A stretch of DNA of 64,000 bases from JAENVT01 sp039931555 (GTDB lineage: Bacteria; Actinomycetota; Acidimicrobiia; Acidimicrobiales; Ilumatobacteraceae), in the NCBI GenBank assembly GCA_039931555.1, contig JBDTRP010000104.1, positions 67,538 through 131,537 of the forward strand. The letters are read 5' to 3'. The translations under genes were made by a program, and so were the position numbers. Positions 31,835 to 42,497 of this stretch are shown piece by piece; position 1 is the first letter of the stretch; every line of letters starts with the position of its first letter. The notes under the pieces are model-generated. The model worked only from the letters and a program-made list of their open reading frames with translations. It ran no database searches and was not told the origin of the DNA.

Positions 31835-32134
31835 ATGGCTCGCGCCCACGACACGATGATGAACCCGCCGATCGAGGATCTGCTCGATACGGTCGACTCC
31901 AAGTTCAGCTTGGTCACCCTCGCCGCCCGACGGGCGCGACAGATCAACTCCTACTTCAACCAGCTCGGTGACGGCCTCGGCCACATGGTTCCGCCCCAGG
32001 TCAGCTCGATCGCCAGAAAGCCGCTGAGCATCGGGTTCGAAGAGATCGCCGCTCACAAGATCGTGCGTGTCGAATTGCCGGATCCTGAAGCAGAGTCCAC
32101 GGGCGACGACGCAGCCGCCGATACCGTCGCCTGA
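31835..32134 (+). CDS. rpoZ: RNA polymerase omega subunit
   Basis: A 99-aa omega subunit aiding assembly of the beta-prime subunit. MMNPPIEDLLDTVDSKFSLVTLAARRARQ is the conserved N-terminal part (cited here as a region at residues 8-36), and KPLSIGFEEIAAHKI is the conserved second part. An acidic tail follows. Its place between gmk and coaBC is standard. Confidence 0.95.
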   Translation: MARAHDTMMNPPIEDLLDTVDSKFSLVTLAARRARQINSYFNQLGDGLGHMVPPQVSSIARKPLSIGFEEIAAHKIVRVELPDPEAESTGDDAAADTVA

Positions 32135-32155
32135 TCAAACATCGGCTCCGTCTCG

Positions 32156-33402
32156 ATGTTGGCAGGCAAGCGTGTCGTTCTCGGTGTGACCGGGGGCATC
32201 GCTGCCTACAAGGCTGTCGAGGTCTGCCGCCGACTCGTCGATGCCGGCGCACACGTCATCCCGGTGATGACCGAGGGGGCTGAGCACTTTCTGGGAATCA
32301 CCACGCTGTCAGCCTTGGCCAGCGAACCCGTGCAGCGGAGCCTGTGGGACGAAGCCACTCCGATTCCACACACCTCGCTCGGTCAGACGGCGGATCTGGT
32401 CCTCGTTGTACCAGCAACGGCGCGACTGATCGGCTCATACGTCAGTGGCATATCGACAGACCTGCTCACCAACGTGCTGCTGGCCACACGCGCACCGGTC
32501 ATCGTGTGCCCGGCGATGCACACCGAGATGTGGGAACACCCAGCAGTCGCTGACAACATCGCCACCTTGCGCCGGCGTGGCGTGCACATCGTCGAGCCCG
32601 ACGAAGGCCGCCTGGCGGGCGGCGATTCGGGCACAGGTCGTCTGGCTGCGCCGGAACGGATCATGGCCGAGGTGGAACGTGTGCTCGGTGGCGGCGCGCT
32701 GGCCGGGGTGCACGTCGTGGTGACGGCTGGCGGAACGCGCGAGCCGATCGACGCTGTGCGAGTCATCGCCAATCGCAGCAGCGGCAAGCAGGGCTACGCG
32801 GTTGCGACCGAGGCGCTCGCGCTCGGCGCCCGGGTCACGCTGGTGTCGACCGTCGACCTGCCGACACCGATCGGCGCGGAGCTCCAGGCCGTCGAGACCG
32901 CCGCCGAGATGCAGGCCGCTGTAGAAGCGTTGGCATCGACCGCCGACGTGGTCGTGATGGCTGCGGCAGTTGCCGATTTCCGGCCGAAGGTCGCCGAGGC
33001 AGGCAAGATCAAGAAAGATGGCGCCGTCCCCGAGATCGTGCTCGAACCGACACCCGACATCCTCGCCGGGCTCGGGGCTCGCAAGCGCCCGGGCCAGATC
33101 CTCGTCGGCTTCGCAGCCGAGACCAGCGATCTGGTCGCCAACGCGCAGGGCAAGCTGCGCCGCAAGAACCTCGATCTCATCGTCGCCAACGACGTCAGCG
33201 CCGCGAACGTAGGCTTTCAGCACGACACGAACGCCGTGACGCTGCTGCGTCACGACGGGGTCAGCGCCACGGTCGCCCTCACGGACAAGCGTTCGGTTGC
33301 CAGGGCGATACTGGATTGTGTCGCTGAACTTCGATCTGGTGTAAGTAGAAGCGACCCAACTCGAACCACCATCTCAACCCCAAGCGATTCAGGAGCAGCT
33401 CA

Positions 33403-33406
<4 letters not shown>
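32156..33406 (+). CDS. coaBC: Bifunctional phosphopantothenoylcysteine decarboxylase/synthetase
   Basis: Makes 4'-phosphopantetheine precursor for coenzyme A in two steps. Residues about 1-185 are the FMN-dependent CoaC decarboxylase: VTGGIAAYK, and PAMHTEMWEHP where PAMN is more usual. Residues about 190-390 are the CTP-dependent CoaB synthetase: VTAGGTREPIDAVR, NRSSGKQGYA, AAAVADFRPK. The last 20 residues are low complexity and may overlap regulatory DNA for metK, whose GTG overlaps the stop. Confidence 0.95.
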
Positions 33407-34599
<1,193 letters not shown>

Positions 34600-34619
34600 T
34601 CCTCTAGCGTCGCCGGGCA

Positions 34620-36329
34620 ATGGACCCGTCGTCGCCGCTGGTCGCCCGCGTCGTGCCCGACGTGACCGGGCTCGACAAACAGTTCGACTATCTCGTCCCC
34701 GACGCCATGCGCGACCGCGTTGCCGTGGGCTCGATGGTGCGCGTGTCGTTGCACGGGCGCCGCGTCGGCGGCTGGATCGTGTCGCTCGGCGATCCGGATG
34801 GATCGGTGGCTGTCACCCGGCTCATCGCGTTGGCGAAATGGTCGGGGGTCGGGCCCGGGGCGGACCTCATCGACCTCGCCCGCTGGGCGTCGGTGCGATG
34901 GGGCGCAGGGCGGCTGCGTCCGTTCATGGTGGCGGCCAGCCCGCCCGGATTGGTGGGCATGTTGCCATCCGCGCACCCCGGTCGCGCACGAGCAACCGCC
35001 GACAACCCGCTGCCGCGACTGATCCGCCTGCCGCCGTCCGGCGATCACCTGTCGGTGCTCGTCGAGGCGTTGTCTCGTGGTCCGGCTCTCGTGATCCACC
35101 CTGCCGTCGACGAGGCTCGTCGCCTCGGTGCCAGGCTTCGCCAATCCGGCTACTCCGTCGCGGTCCATCCCGAGCAGTGGGCCCGCGGAGCCGGGGGTGC
35201 CGACGTCGTGATCGGCGGCCGCAGCGCCGTCTGGGCTCCGTGCGCCGGCATGCGCTCGATCGTCGTGCTCGACGAGCACGACGAGGCGTTGCAGGAGGAA
35301 CGGTCGCCGACATGGCATGCTCGTGACGTCGCGATCGAGAGAGCGCGACGAGCCGGGGTGCCATGCGTTCTGGTTTCACCATGCCCGTCGGCCGCGGCGC
35401 TGAGTTGGGCGGCGGACTCCTTCCGGCGTACCTCGGTTGCCGAGGAGCGCGACGGATGGCCGATCCTCGAGCTGATCGATCGTTCGCGGGACGAGCCGTG
35501 GAAGCGCTCGCTGCTGACGTCGCCGCTGATCCAACATCTACGCAACCTCGACCAGCGCGTCATCTGCGTGCACAACACCAAGGGGCGGGCACGGCTACTG
35601 GCTTGCCGCACGTGCAAGTCGCTGCAACGGTGCGAGAAATGTCAGGCAGCAGTCATGCAAGACGACACCGGATCGCTGGTGTGCCAACGCTGCGGCACGA
35701 CACGTCCGGTGGTGTGTCAGCACTGCGGGTCCGGAGCACTGTCGCTGCTGAGGCCGGGAGTGAGCCGTCTCCGGGAAGAGATCGAGGCAGCCGCCGGTCG
35801 GCCGGTGGGCATGGTCACCGGCGACACCGAATCCCTACCCGCTTGCGACGTGTTGATCGGCACCGAGGCGGTGCTGCACCGCGCCGGCCGAGCCGACGTC
35901 GTCGCATTCCTCGACCTCGATGCAGAGTTGTTGGCACCGAGGTATCGGGCCGGCGAACAGGCCATGGCGTTGCTGGCTCGTGCCGCGCGATTGGTGGGAG
36001 GACGCGGTGGGGGTGGACGACTCTTGGTGCAGACGTTCCTGCCGCGGCACGAGGTGTTGCAAGCGGTACTGCATGCGGACCCGTCGAGGGCTGCCAAAGT
36101 TGAACTGAGTCGACGGGAGTTGCTCGGCCTCCCACCATTCGCCGCGCTCGCTGCAGTCTCTGGTACGGGCGCAGGCGAGTTTGCTGACTCGACCGGGCTG
36201 GAGTCGTCGGCGTCGGGCGACGTTGTGCTGTTGCGGGCGCCGAGTTGGGACGAGCTCGGTGCGGCGATTGCGGCAACGCCCCGACCGAAAGGTTCGCGCT
36301 TGCGAATCGAGGTCGACCCGGCCCGCTGA
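34620..36329 (+). CDS. priA: Primosomal protein N' (PriA), helicase motifs degenerate
   Basis: A replication-restart protein of 569 aa against about 730 in E. coli. The N-terminal DNA-binding domain begins VARVVPDVTGLDKQFDYLVP. The central zinc region has paired cysteines: CRTCKSLQRCEKC and CQRCGTTRPVVCQHCG. Where a helicase would have GxGKT there is LPPSGDH (about residue 140), and DEHDEA stands for DEEH. Actinobacterial PriA is known to lack ATPase motifs, so it probably acts as a loader, not a helicase. TAGCGT lies 9 nt before the ATG. Confidence 0.88.
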   Translation: MDPSSPLVARVVPDVTGLDKQFDYLVPDAMRDRVAVGSMVRVSLHGRRVGGWIVSLGDPDGSVAVTRLIALAKWSGVGPGADLIDLARWASVRWGAGRLRPFMVAASPPGLVGMLPSAHPGRARATADNPLPRLIRLPPSGDHLSVLVEALSRGPALVIHPAVDEARRLGARLRQSGYSVAVHPEQWARGAGGADVVIGGRSAVWAPCAGMRSIVVLDEHDEALQEERSPTWHARDVAIERARRAGVPCVLVSPCPSAAALSWAADSFRRTSVAEERDGWPILELIDRSRDEPWKRSLLTSPLIQHLRNLDQRVICVHNTKGRARLLACRTCKSLQRCEKCQAAVMQDDTGSLVCQRCGTTRPVVCQHCGSGALSLLRPGVSRLREEIEAAAGRPVGMVTGDTESLPACDVLIGTEAVLHRAGRADVVAFLDLDAELLAPRYRAGEQAMALLARAARLVGGRGGGGRLLVQTFLPRHEVLQAVLHADPSRAAKVELSRRELLGLPPFAALAAVSGTGAGEFADSTGLESSASGDVVLLRAPSWDELGAAIAATPRPKGSRLRIEVDPAR

Positions 36330-36397
36330 AGACGCTCGGCAGTGCTGGACACGGTGGCGACGACGCGCGCCGAAGGCTCCGGCATCCTGCCAGAGGT

Positions 36398-36501
36398 GAT
36401 GTGAGCCCGATGTCGCGCAGGAGTCGATAGTGGACTCACAACCGGCCGGCGAGCGGAGCGATGTGAGTCGGGTGTCGCGCTCAAGCTGACATCGGGCTCA
36501 C
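36398..36501. repeat. Intergenic repeat/inverted-repeat element between priA and a methyltransferase gene
   Basis: Three related modules lie in the convergent gap. Copy A (36398-36418) and copy B (36460-36480) are direct repeats, 18 of 21 identical. Copy C is inverted: GTGAGCCCGATGTC (36401-36414) has its exact complement at 36488-36501. Inside, GACTCACA (36433-36440) and TGTGAGTC (36462-36469) form another stem. The element ends 4 nt into the methyltransferase gene. It may be a bidirectional terminator or a dispersed REP-like element. Confidence 0.6.
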
Positions 36502-37109
36502 AGCCGACGAAAGGCGCCTGGTCGTGTTGTCTGCAGGATTCGGTAGCCGCTCGACGAGGCGAGCCGCTCGGCGGGATGTCCCTGGTCGGTCAGCCAGCGC
36601 TGCAACGAATCGGCGCCGAGGTGCTTGTGCACCACCAGGACGGCGTAGCCGGCGGGCGACAGACGGCCGAGCCAGGTGAGCAGGAGCTCGTGGAGTGCAG
36701 GCTTGCCAATCCGGATGGGCGGGTTGCTCCAGATGCAGTCGAACTCGACCTCGGGCGGCACGCCGTCGGGCGCAGCAACTCGGATGTTCGACACCGCATT
36801 CGCCTCGGCGTTGGCCTCGCACAGGGTACGAGCACGCTCGTTGACGTCGACCGCCCACACCGCCGCAGCGGGTGCGCGACGCGCCAGTGGCACGGCGATC
36901 GTGCCGACACCGCAGCCGAGGTCGAGGAGGGTGCCCGTCTGTGGGGGCGCAGGCGCCTTCAACAGCAGCAGCTTGCTTCCGGCGTCGATCTGGTCGTAGC
37001 CGAACACTCCGCGATCGGTGGTGAGGGTCACTGACATGTCGGGGAGCCACAGCTCGACAGTGCGTGGCATCGACGGTGCGTCGGGTTGCTCGTCGAAGTA
37101 GTGACCCAT
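36498..37109 (-). CDS. Class I methyltransferase, RsmC/small RNA-methyltransferase type
   Basis: A 203-aa methyltransferase. Motif I is LLDLGCGVGTIAVPLA near residue 70, the acidic residue follows in WAVDVNERA, and motif IV is SNPPIRIGK, the NPPhyd type used for base N-methylation in RsmC/RsmD-like rRNA enzymes. The N-terminal LTTDRGVFGYDQIDAGSKLLL also fits RsmC-like proteins. The target is not known. ATG 37109 is divergent from def with 22 nt between starts. Confidence 0.84.
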   Translation of the reverse strand: MGHYFDEQPDAPSMPRTVELWLPDMSVTLTTDRGVFGYDQIDAGSKLLLLKAPAPPQTGTLLDLGCGVGTIAVPLARRAPAAAVWAVDVNERARTLCEANAEANAVSNIRVAAPDGVPPEVEFDCIWSNPPIRIGKPALHELLLTWLGRLSPAGYAVLVVHKHLGADSLQRWLTDQGHPAERLASSSGYRILQTTRPGAFRRL

Positions 37110-37131
37110 CTCGATCGGTAGCCTTGCAGCT

Positions 37132-37659
37132 ATGGCGTACCAGATCCGCACCTACGGCGACCCGGTCTTGAAGACCAAGGCAGCCGAAGTCGCCGATGTC
37201 GACGGCAAGATCGCCCGGCTCGTCGACGACATGTTCGACACGCTCTACGAGAGCGACTCGGGGATCGCGCTTGCAGCCCCCCAGATCGGTGTGCAGAAGC
37301 AGATCTTCGTCTGGGACGTTGACGACGAACAGATGGCGATCATCAATCCGCAGATCATCGAGTCGAGCGGCGAATGGCTCTACGACGAGGGGTGTCTCAG
37401 CATCCCCGGCTTGTACGTCGAGATGCTGCGCCCGAACCATGTACTGATGCGTGGCCTGACGGTCGACGGTGACGAGATCGAGCTCGAGGCCAGTGAGTTG
37501 ATGGGCCGGCTGTTCCAGCACGAGATCGACCATCTGCACGGGGTGCTGATGTTCGATCGCATGACGCCCGAGCAGCGCAAGGAAGCGATGATCGAGTACC
37601 GCCGCGTGCAAGAGCAGCCGGCGGCCGAGGCCTCGAAGCGTCGCCTGCGACTGCAGTGA
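37132..37659 (+). CDS. def: Peptide deformylase
   Basis: Removes the formyl group from nascent protein N-termini. All three metal motifs are present in 175 aa: GIALAAPQIG (motif 1, where G-x-G is more usual), EGCLSIPG (motif 2 with the metal Cys) and QHEIDHLHG (motif 3, HExxH). TAGCCT (37119-37124) lies 7 nt before the ATG. It is coupled to fmt by a GTGA overlap, so both ends of the formyl cycle are made together. Confidence 0.96.
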   Translation: MAYQIRTYGDPVLKTKAAEVADVDGKIARLVDDMFDTLYESDSGIALAAPQIGVQKQIFVWDVDDEQMAIINPQIIESSGEWLYDEGCLSIPGLYVEMLRPNHVLMRGLTVDGDEIELEASELMGRLFQHEIDHLHGVLMFDRMTPEQRKEAMIEYRRVQEQPAAEASKRRLRLQ

Positions 37660-38540
37660 CGCGCGACGCGCCGCCGCACAGGTTGGTGTACCTCGGCACA
37701 CCGGAGATCGCTGTGTCGCCGTTGCGAGCCTTGGCAGCTGCCGGCTTCGAAATTGCGTTGGTCGTCACCCGTGTCGACAAGCGCCGGGGCCGCGGATCGC
37801 AGCTGATGCCGAGCCCGGTGAAGGCCGCAGCGATCGAGTCGGGCCTAGCTGTGTCGCACTCCGTCGACGATGTGCTCGGTGTGCATGCTGAACTGGGCAT
37901 CGTCGTGGCATTCGGCCAACTGATCAAGTCGCACGTACTCGCCGAGGTGCCGATGGTCAACCTCCACTTCTCGCTCCTGCCACGGTGGCGCGGAGCCGCG
38001 CCGGTGGAGCGAGCGCTCTTGGCGGGCGACGACCAGACCGGCGTCTGTCTGATGCAACTCGAAGAAGGACTCGACACCGGCCCCCTCTACCGCGGCGAGG
38101 TCGTGCCGATTGGGAAATCGACGACCGCGGCCGAGTTGCGTGCGGATCTGGTCGCCACCGGCACGAAGATGCTCGTGACCGAACTGCAAGCCGGTCTGGA
38201 TGAGCCCCAACCTCAAGTGGGAGTCCCCACCTACGCGGCGAAGATCCAACCCGACGAACTGCGAATCGACTGGACCAGGTCGCCCGCCGAGCTCGACCGC
38301 CTCGTGCGGCTCGGGGGAGCGTGGACGACGCTGCACGGCAAGCGTCTGAGGATCGTCGCGGCCGACCTGGTCGACGCTGCGAGCCCTGGCTCCAATGCGC
38401 TGCGGGCCGATCGCATCGGTGGTCTCCGCCTGCTCACGGTGCAACCTGAGGGTAAGGCGGCGATGCCATTCGAGGCGTTTGCACGTGGTGCTCGCCTGGC
38501 AGAAATTGAAGAACTGGGGGAACCGTCGGTCGCAAGGTGA
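37656..38540 (+). CDS. fmt: Methionyl-tRNA formyltransferase
   Basis: Formylates initiator Met-tRNA with 10-formyl-tetrahydrofolate. The 294 aa have VYLGTPEIAV at the start, the catalytic segment NLHFSLLPRWRGAAPVE with its Asn and His, LDTGP, and a C-terminal OB-like tRNA-binding domain from about residue 205. GTG 37656 overlaps the def stop. Confidence 0.96.
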   Translation: MTRDAPPHRLVYLGTPEIAVSPLRALAAAGFEIALVVTRVDKRRGRGSQLMPSPVKAAAIESGLAVSHSVDDVLGVHAELGIVVAFGQLIKSHVLAEVPMVNLHFSLLPRWRGAAPVERALLAGDDQTGVCLMQLEEGLDTGPLYRGEVVPIGKSTTAAELRADLVATGTKMLVTELQAGLDEPQPQVGVPTYAAKIQPDELRIDWTRSPAELDRLVRLGGAWTTLHGKRLRIVAADLVDAASPGSNALRADRIGGLRLLTVQPEGKAAMPFEAFARGARLAEIEELGEPSVAR

Positions 38541-38571
38541 CGTCTCACGTGACACCAAGGGAGGTTCGACG

Positions 38572-39836
38572 ATGATCGAGATCGAGTCGCCAGATGTGCG
38601 TTCACAGCGGCACGGAAGACGGGCAGTCGTCATGGCCACCGCCGCAGCACTGGTTGCCGGCTCGGTTCCGACGACGGAGGCTGCGCCCGGTGTCTCATCG
38701 GCGACGACATCGCCCGTTGGAACGACCGAGACGCTGCCCACGACCACGCTGCTCGCCCCTCCCGGCGGTGCCAGCGCGGCGCCATCGGGTTCAGCCAAGA
38801 CCGCAGGCGTGGCCGGCGGCATGTACATCCCCGGCGCGTACGAGGAACCGCAGATGAAACTGATCGCGACGAGAACGACCCCCAGCGGCGTCGTCATCCG
38901 CGTGCACCTCAACCGGTATCAGGACAACCCGTACACCTCGGGCGGTCCGCCGGGTTGGCGGCCGGCCGCGTGGTGCTACCCACAAGGCGACCTGCGGGTC
39001 AGCATCATTGCTCCCGACTCGATCACCTCGCCTACGCGGCGTGGTACGAGACCTTGAAGGGCGGCCTGTCAGTGACGGCCTTCGCCTCCGGATACCCCGA
39101 GGGCTCCCCGATCTTCGGCGCTCTTGCCCAGGTCGACCCCGATGGCACGCTGGTGACGATGAGCACCGCCTCGGGCCTCATGGATTCCACCGCGCCGATC
39201 GACGGCCTTGCGCTGTTGGAGGTTGCCGGCGGTATCGAGCAAGACCTCACGTTCACGGTCACCAAGGCGAATGGGAGCTCGACCACTACGCCAGTTGGAG
39301 AGTTGACGACGCCATATGCCACAGCGGAGTACCACACCGCGTGCGATCCGCCGCCGCCGGCGCTACCCGAGGCGGGCGAACAACCACGCGATCCGAGCGC
39401 AGTCGAAGCCGCGGTTCGTGCCAACTGGGCGATCGTGCACGACTTCGCCGGTAATGCGCAGTCGCGTCGGTCGTACATCGACGATGACACCGGCGTCGTC
39501 GATGCGTGGACCGCGCTGCAGAACGGCGACTATGCCGACGCGGCGAAGGCGTCGACAGCCGACATCGCCGAGTTGGTGTTCACCAGCCCGACCGAAGCGT
39601 GGTTCCGCTACGACGTCTTGACACCCATCACCAACTTCTACGATCGATATGGCATCGCCCGCCTGGGTGCCGATGGTGTGTGGATCTTCACCCGTCAGAC
39701 GATCTGCGAGGACATATCGCTGGCCCCCGGCTTCGGTTGCACCCCGCCGGTCGATCCGTTGCTTCCGCCGAGCGCCGCTAGCGATCCCCGGTACAACCCG
39801 CAAGTCATCGAACCTGGAGATATCGTCGGCGATTGA
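38572..39836 (+). pseudogene. Putative secreted protein, single gene split by a frameshift near 39010-39040
   Basis: Two overlapping frames read as one protein. The first (38572-39057) starts after AAGGGAGG with a signal-like N-terminus (RRAVVMATAAALVAG), then a Thr/Pro-rich stretch and LRVSIIAP before stopping. The second frame continues from about 39025 with AYAAWYETLKGGLSV to 39836, about 265 more residues ending near PRYNPQVIEPGD. A 1-nt deletion (or 2-nt insertion) would explain it. I see no slippery heptamer, so mutation or sequence error is likelier than programmed shifting. The family is unknown. Confidence 0.62.
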
Positions 39837-40912
39837 TGACCAATGCTCGACAGGTGGCCTATCGCTGCTTGCAGCGCATCGATCATGATGGGGCCTACGC
39901 CAACCTGTTGTTGCAGAGCGAGCTCGGCCGATCGAGGTTGAGCGAGCGCGACCGCGGCTTCGTCACCGAACTCGTATACGGCACGACGCGCATGAGGCGA
40001 GCCTGCGACGCGCTGATCGATCGGTTCCTGGTCAAGGAACCGCAGCCGGCGTTGCGCACCCTCTTGCGGCTCGGTGCGTACCAACTCCACTTCGCCGGGG
40101 TTGCCGCGCACGCCGCCGTCGGTGAGACCGTCGAGTTGGCGCCCAAGGCGGCGAGAGGGTTCGTCAATGCGATCCTGAGGCGTGTCGGTGACACACCGAT
40201 GGACTGGCCGAACGATGCCGTGCGGTTGAGTTATCCGGACTGGATCGTCGAGCGGTTGCGCGCCGAGTTGGGCGACGACGCCGAGGCGGCGATGTCGAGG
40301 ATGAACGAGCCGGCGCCGGTCTCGGTACGCGATGACGGTTACCGACAGGATCTCGCGTCGCAATGGGTTGCCGCAGCAGTCGAGGCGGCAACGGGGGAGC
40401 GGGTCCTCGATCTGTGCGCGGCGCCCGGCGGCAAGGCCACGGCGATGGCGTCGAATGGCGCGTACGTGGTTGCCGCCGACCTCCAGATGCACCGAGCTCG
40501 ATTGATCAAGGGCGTGCCGGTCGTCGTCGGCGACGCGGCCGAGCCGCCGTTCCGCGGTGCGGGCTTCGACCGGGTGCTGATCGACGCACCGTGCAGCGGT
40601 CTGGGCGCGCTCCGGCGTCGCGCCGATGCTCGGTGGCGGATCACCGAGGCCGATGTCAGCGAGCTCGCCGCGCTACAGGCCCGCATGATCGCTGCGGCCG
40701 CGCCACTCGTTCGCCCGGCAGGTTGGTTGGTGTACAGCGTGTGCACGCTGACTGCCGAGGAGTCCATCGATCACCCGGTGCCCGCCGGCTTCGAGCCGAT
40801 CACCGAGGCACCGTCGTCGATGTGGCGTGATTACGGGCACGGTTGGCGCGTGCTGCCTCACGACCATGACACCGACGGCATGGTCCTGATTCGATACCGT
40901 CGCACGTCATGA
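39836..40912 (+). CDS. rsmB: 16S rRNA (cytosine-C5) methyltransferase RsmB
   Basis: Methylates a cytosine in 16S rRNA. The 358 aa join an N-terminal NusB-like RNA-binding domain (ARQVAYRCLQRID, FVTELVYGTTRMR) to a Rossmann catalytic domain: DLCAAPGGKATAMA, the motif IV Cys in APCSGLGALRRRADARW, and the second Cys in YSVCTLTAEES. It is shorter than the usual 430-450. ATG 39836 overlaps the previous frame's stop by one base. Confidence 0.92.
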   Translation: MTNARQVAYRCLQRIDHDGAYANLLLQSELGRSRLSERDRGFVTELVYGTTRMRRACDALIDRFLVKEPQPALRTLLRLGAYQLHFAGVAAHAAVGETVELAPKAARGFVNAILRRVGDTPMDWPNDAVRLSYPDWIVERLRAELGDDAEAAMSRMNEPAPVSVRDDGYRQDLASQWVAAAVEAATGERVLDLCAAPGGKATAMASNGAYVVAADLQMHRARLIKGVPVVVGDAAEPPFRGAGFDRVLIDAPCSGLGALRRRADARWRITEADVSELAALQARMIAAAAPLVRPAGWLVYSVCTLTAEESIDHPVPAGFEPITEAPSSMWRDYGHGWRVLPHDHDTDGMVLIRYRRTS

Positions 40913-41388
40913 GCGAACAGGCACTATTCGCGAAGGTCCTGACCGTCAGCGACGGGGTGATCCACGGCACCCGCGAGGACCTCAGCGGTGCCGCGTTGGT
41001 CGAACAGCTCATCTCGGCCGGATGGACCGTCGTCGAGCATCGGGTCACCGCCGACGGCGTCGACAACGTCGCCAACAACCTGCGCGAGATGTGCGGCGGC
41101 TTTGCCGGCCTGGTCGTGTCGACCGGGGGCACGGGTTTCGCTCCCCGAGATCAGACACCGGAAGGCACCCGACTGGTGCTCGAGCGCGAGGCGCCGGGGC
41201 TCGCCGAGGCCATGCGTCTGGTGAACCCTCTCGGTCGCCTGTCGCGTGGGATCGCCGGCGTCTGTGGGCAGGCGATCATCTGCAACACGCCGGGATCGCC
41301 GAAAGGATGTGTCGAGCAGCTCGCTGCGATCCTCGACATCGTTCCTCACGCGGTGCGCCTGCTCGAGGAATCACCCACTCAGCACTGA
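40909..41388 (+). CDS. Molybdopterin adenylyltransferase, MoaB/Mog family
   Basis: A 159-aa MPT-binding protein that adenylates molybdopterin. KVLTVSDGVIHG at the start, the MPT loop VVSTGGTGFAPRDQTPEGT in the middle and CNTPGSPKGCVEQL near the end are family signatures. It could be named mog or moaB; sequence alone does not separate them. ATG 40909 overlaps the rsmB stop. With mobA (5470) it implies a molybdoenzyme in this organism. Confidence 0.9.
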   Translation: MSEQALFAKVLTVSDGVIHGTREDLSGAALVEQLISAGWTVVEHRVTADGVDNVANNLREMCGGFAGLVVSTGGTGFAPRDQTPEGTRLVLEREAPGLAEAMRLVNPLGRLSRGIAGVCGQAIICNTPGSPKGCVEQLAAILDIVPHAVRLLEESPTQH

Positions 41389-41427
41389 GCCGCGCCGCCG
41401 CGATCTGGGACCGATAGCCTGCTGCCG

Positions 41428-42300
41428 GTGTTGAGGCTGGTGCTGCCCAAGGGGTCGTTGGAGAAGGCCACGCTCGAGCTGTTCGCCGCGGCCGATCTCC
41501 CGGTGATCCGTTCGTCGGCAGTGGACTACAGGGCCACGATCGACGATCCCCGCATCGCCGACGTGCGAATCCTGCGACCGCAGGAGATCCCGATCTACGT
41601 CGCAGAGGGGTTGTTCGACTTCGGCATCACCGGACGCGACTGGGTGGAGGAGACCGGCAGCGACGTCGTCAGCCTCGGCGAGTTGCGCTACAGCAAGGCC
41701 ACGTCGAATCCTGTTCAGGTGGTCGCCGCGGTCGCCGCGGATTCCCCGGCGCAGCGCGTCGAGGATCTCCCGCAGGGTGTGCGCGTCACGAGTGAGTATC
41801 CGAAGTTGACCGAGCGGTACTTCACGTCGAAGGGCATCTCCGCCGACGTGCGGCTGTCGTACGGGGCGACCGAGGCCAAGATCCCCGACATCGCCGACTG
41901 CGTCGTCGAGATCACCGAGACCGGCAGGGCGCTGCGCGCCGCCGGTCTGCGGATCATCGACACGGTGCTGGTCAGCTACACGGAGATGGTGGTCAACAAG
42001 GCGTCGTTCGACGATCCAGCGAAGTTGCATGCGATGAATCAGTTGATGACGCTGCTGCTCGGCACGCTTGACGCGCGCAGCAAGGTGCTCGTCAAGCTCA
42101 ACGTCGACGCGGATCACTTCAAGGCGGTGCTTGCCGTGCTGCCGTCGGCGAAGTCGCCGACCATCAGCGAACTGGCAGGCGGCGGTTATGCCATCGAGTC
42201 GGTGGTCGAGAAGCGAACGATCAACACACTGATCCCCGAGCTCAAAGACGCCGGTGCCTCCGACATATTGGAGTTGCCGATCAGCAAGATCGTCGCCTGA
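41428..42300 (+). CDS. hisG: ATP phosphoribosyltransferase, long form
   Basis: First step of histidine synthesis: ATP + PRPP to phosphoribosyl-ATP. The 290 aa are the long form, with a C-terminal regulatory ACT-like domain from about residue 215 that binds histidine. LVLPKGSLEKAT starts the catalytic part and FDFGITGRDWVEE follows. TAGCCT (41415-41420) is 7 nt before GTG 41428, so no his leader peptide fits. No other his gene is in the window. Confidence 0.95.
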   Translation: MLRLVLPKGSLEKATLELFAAADLPVIRSSAVDYRATIDDPRIADVRILRPQEIPIYVAEGLFDFGITGRDWVEETGSDVVSLGELRYSKATSNPVQVVAAVAADSPAQRVEDLPQGVRVTSEYPKLTERYFTSKGISADVRLSYGATEAKIPDIADCVVEITETGRALRAAGLRIIDTVLVSYTEMVVNKASFDDPAKLHAMNQLMTLLLGTLDARSKVLVKLNVDADHFKAVLAVLPSAKSPTISELAGGGYAIESVVEKRTINTLIPELKDAGASDILELPISKIVA

Positions 42301-42302
42301 GC

Positions 42303-42497
42303 GTGCGAGGCACGGTCACCGCCTTCGACCGCGAGGTCGGCCTCGGCGAGATCCTCCGCGACGACGGATGGATCGTGCCGTTCCACTGCATCGTCATTGC
42401 CGATGGCAGTCGCGACATCCCGGTTGGTGTCGACGTCGAATTCGATCTGATATGCAAGCTCGGCCGGTACGAAGCGGCGCACGTCGTCTCGATATGA
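42303..42497 (+). CDS. Cold-shock-domain-like small protein
   Basis: A 64-aa single-domain protein: RGTVTAFDREVGLGEILRDDG followed by PFHCIVIADGSRDIPVG resembles an OB-fold cold-shock protein (compare the G-x-V-x-x-F-D/N pattern), but RNP aromatic positions are poorly kept. It may be a divergent Csp. GTG 42303 starts 3 nt after hisG, and its stop overlaps the alkyltransferase-like gene as ATGA. Confidence 0.62.
   Translation: MRGTVTAFDREVGLGEILRDDGWIVPFHCIVIADGSRDIPVGVDVEFDLICKLGRYEAAHVVSI

Noticed and set aside
33340..33402. Possible SAM-sensing leader before metK
   Set aside because: metK overlaps coaBC by 4 nt, and I could not trace any SAM riboswitch pairing in the preceding bases.
39000..39060. 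Programmed -1 ribosomal frameshift in the secreted protein gene
   Set aside because: No X-XXY-YYZ heptamer or downstream pseudoknot-like GC stem was found at the junction; mutation or sequence error explains it better.
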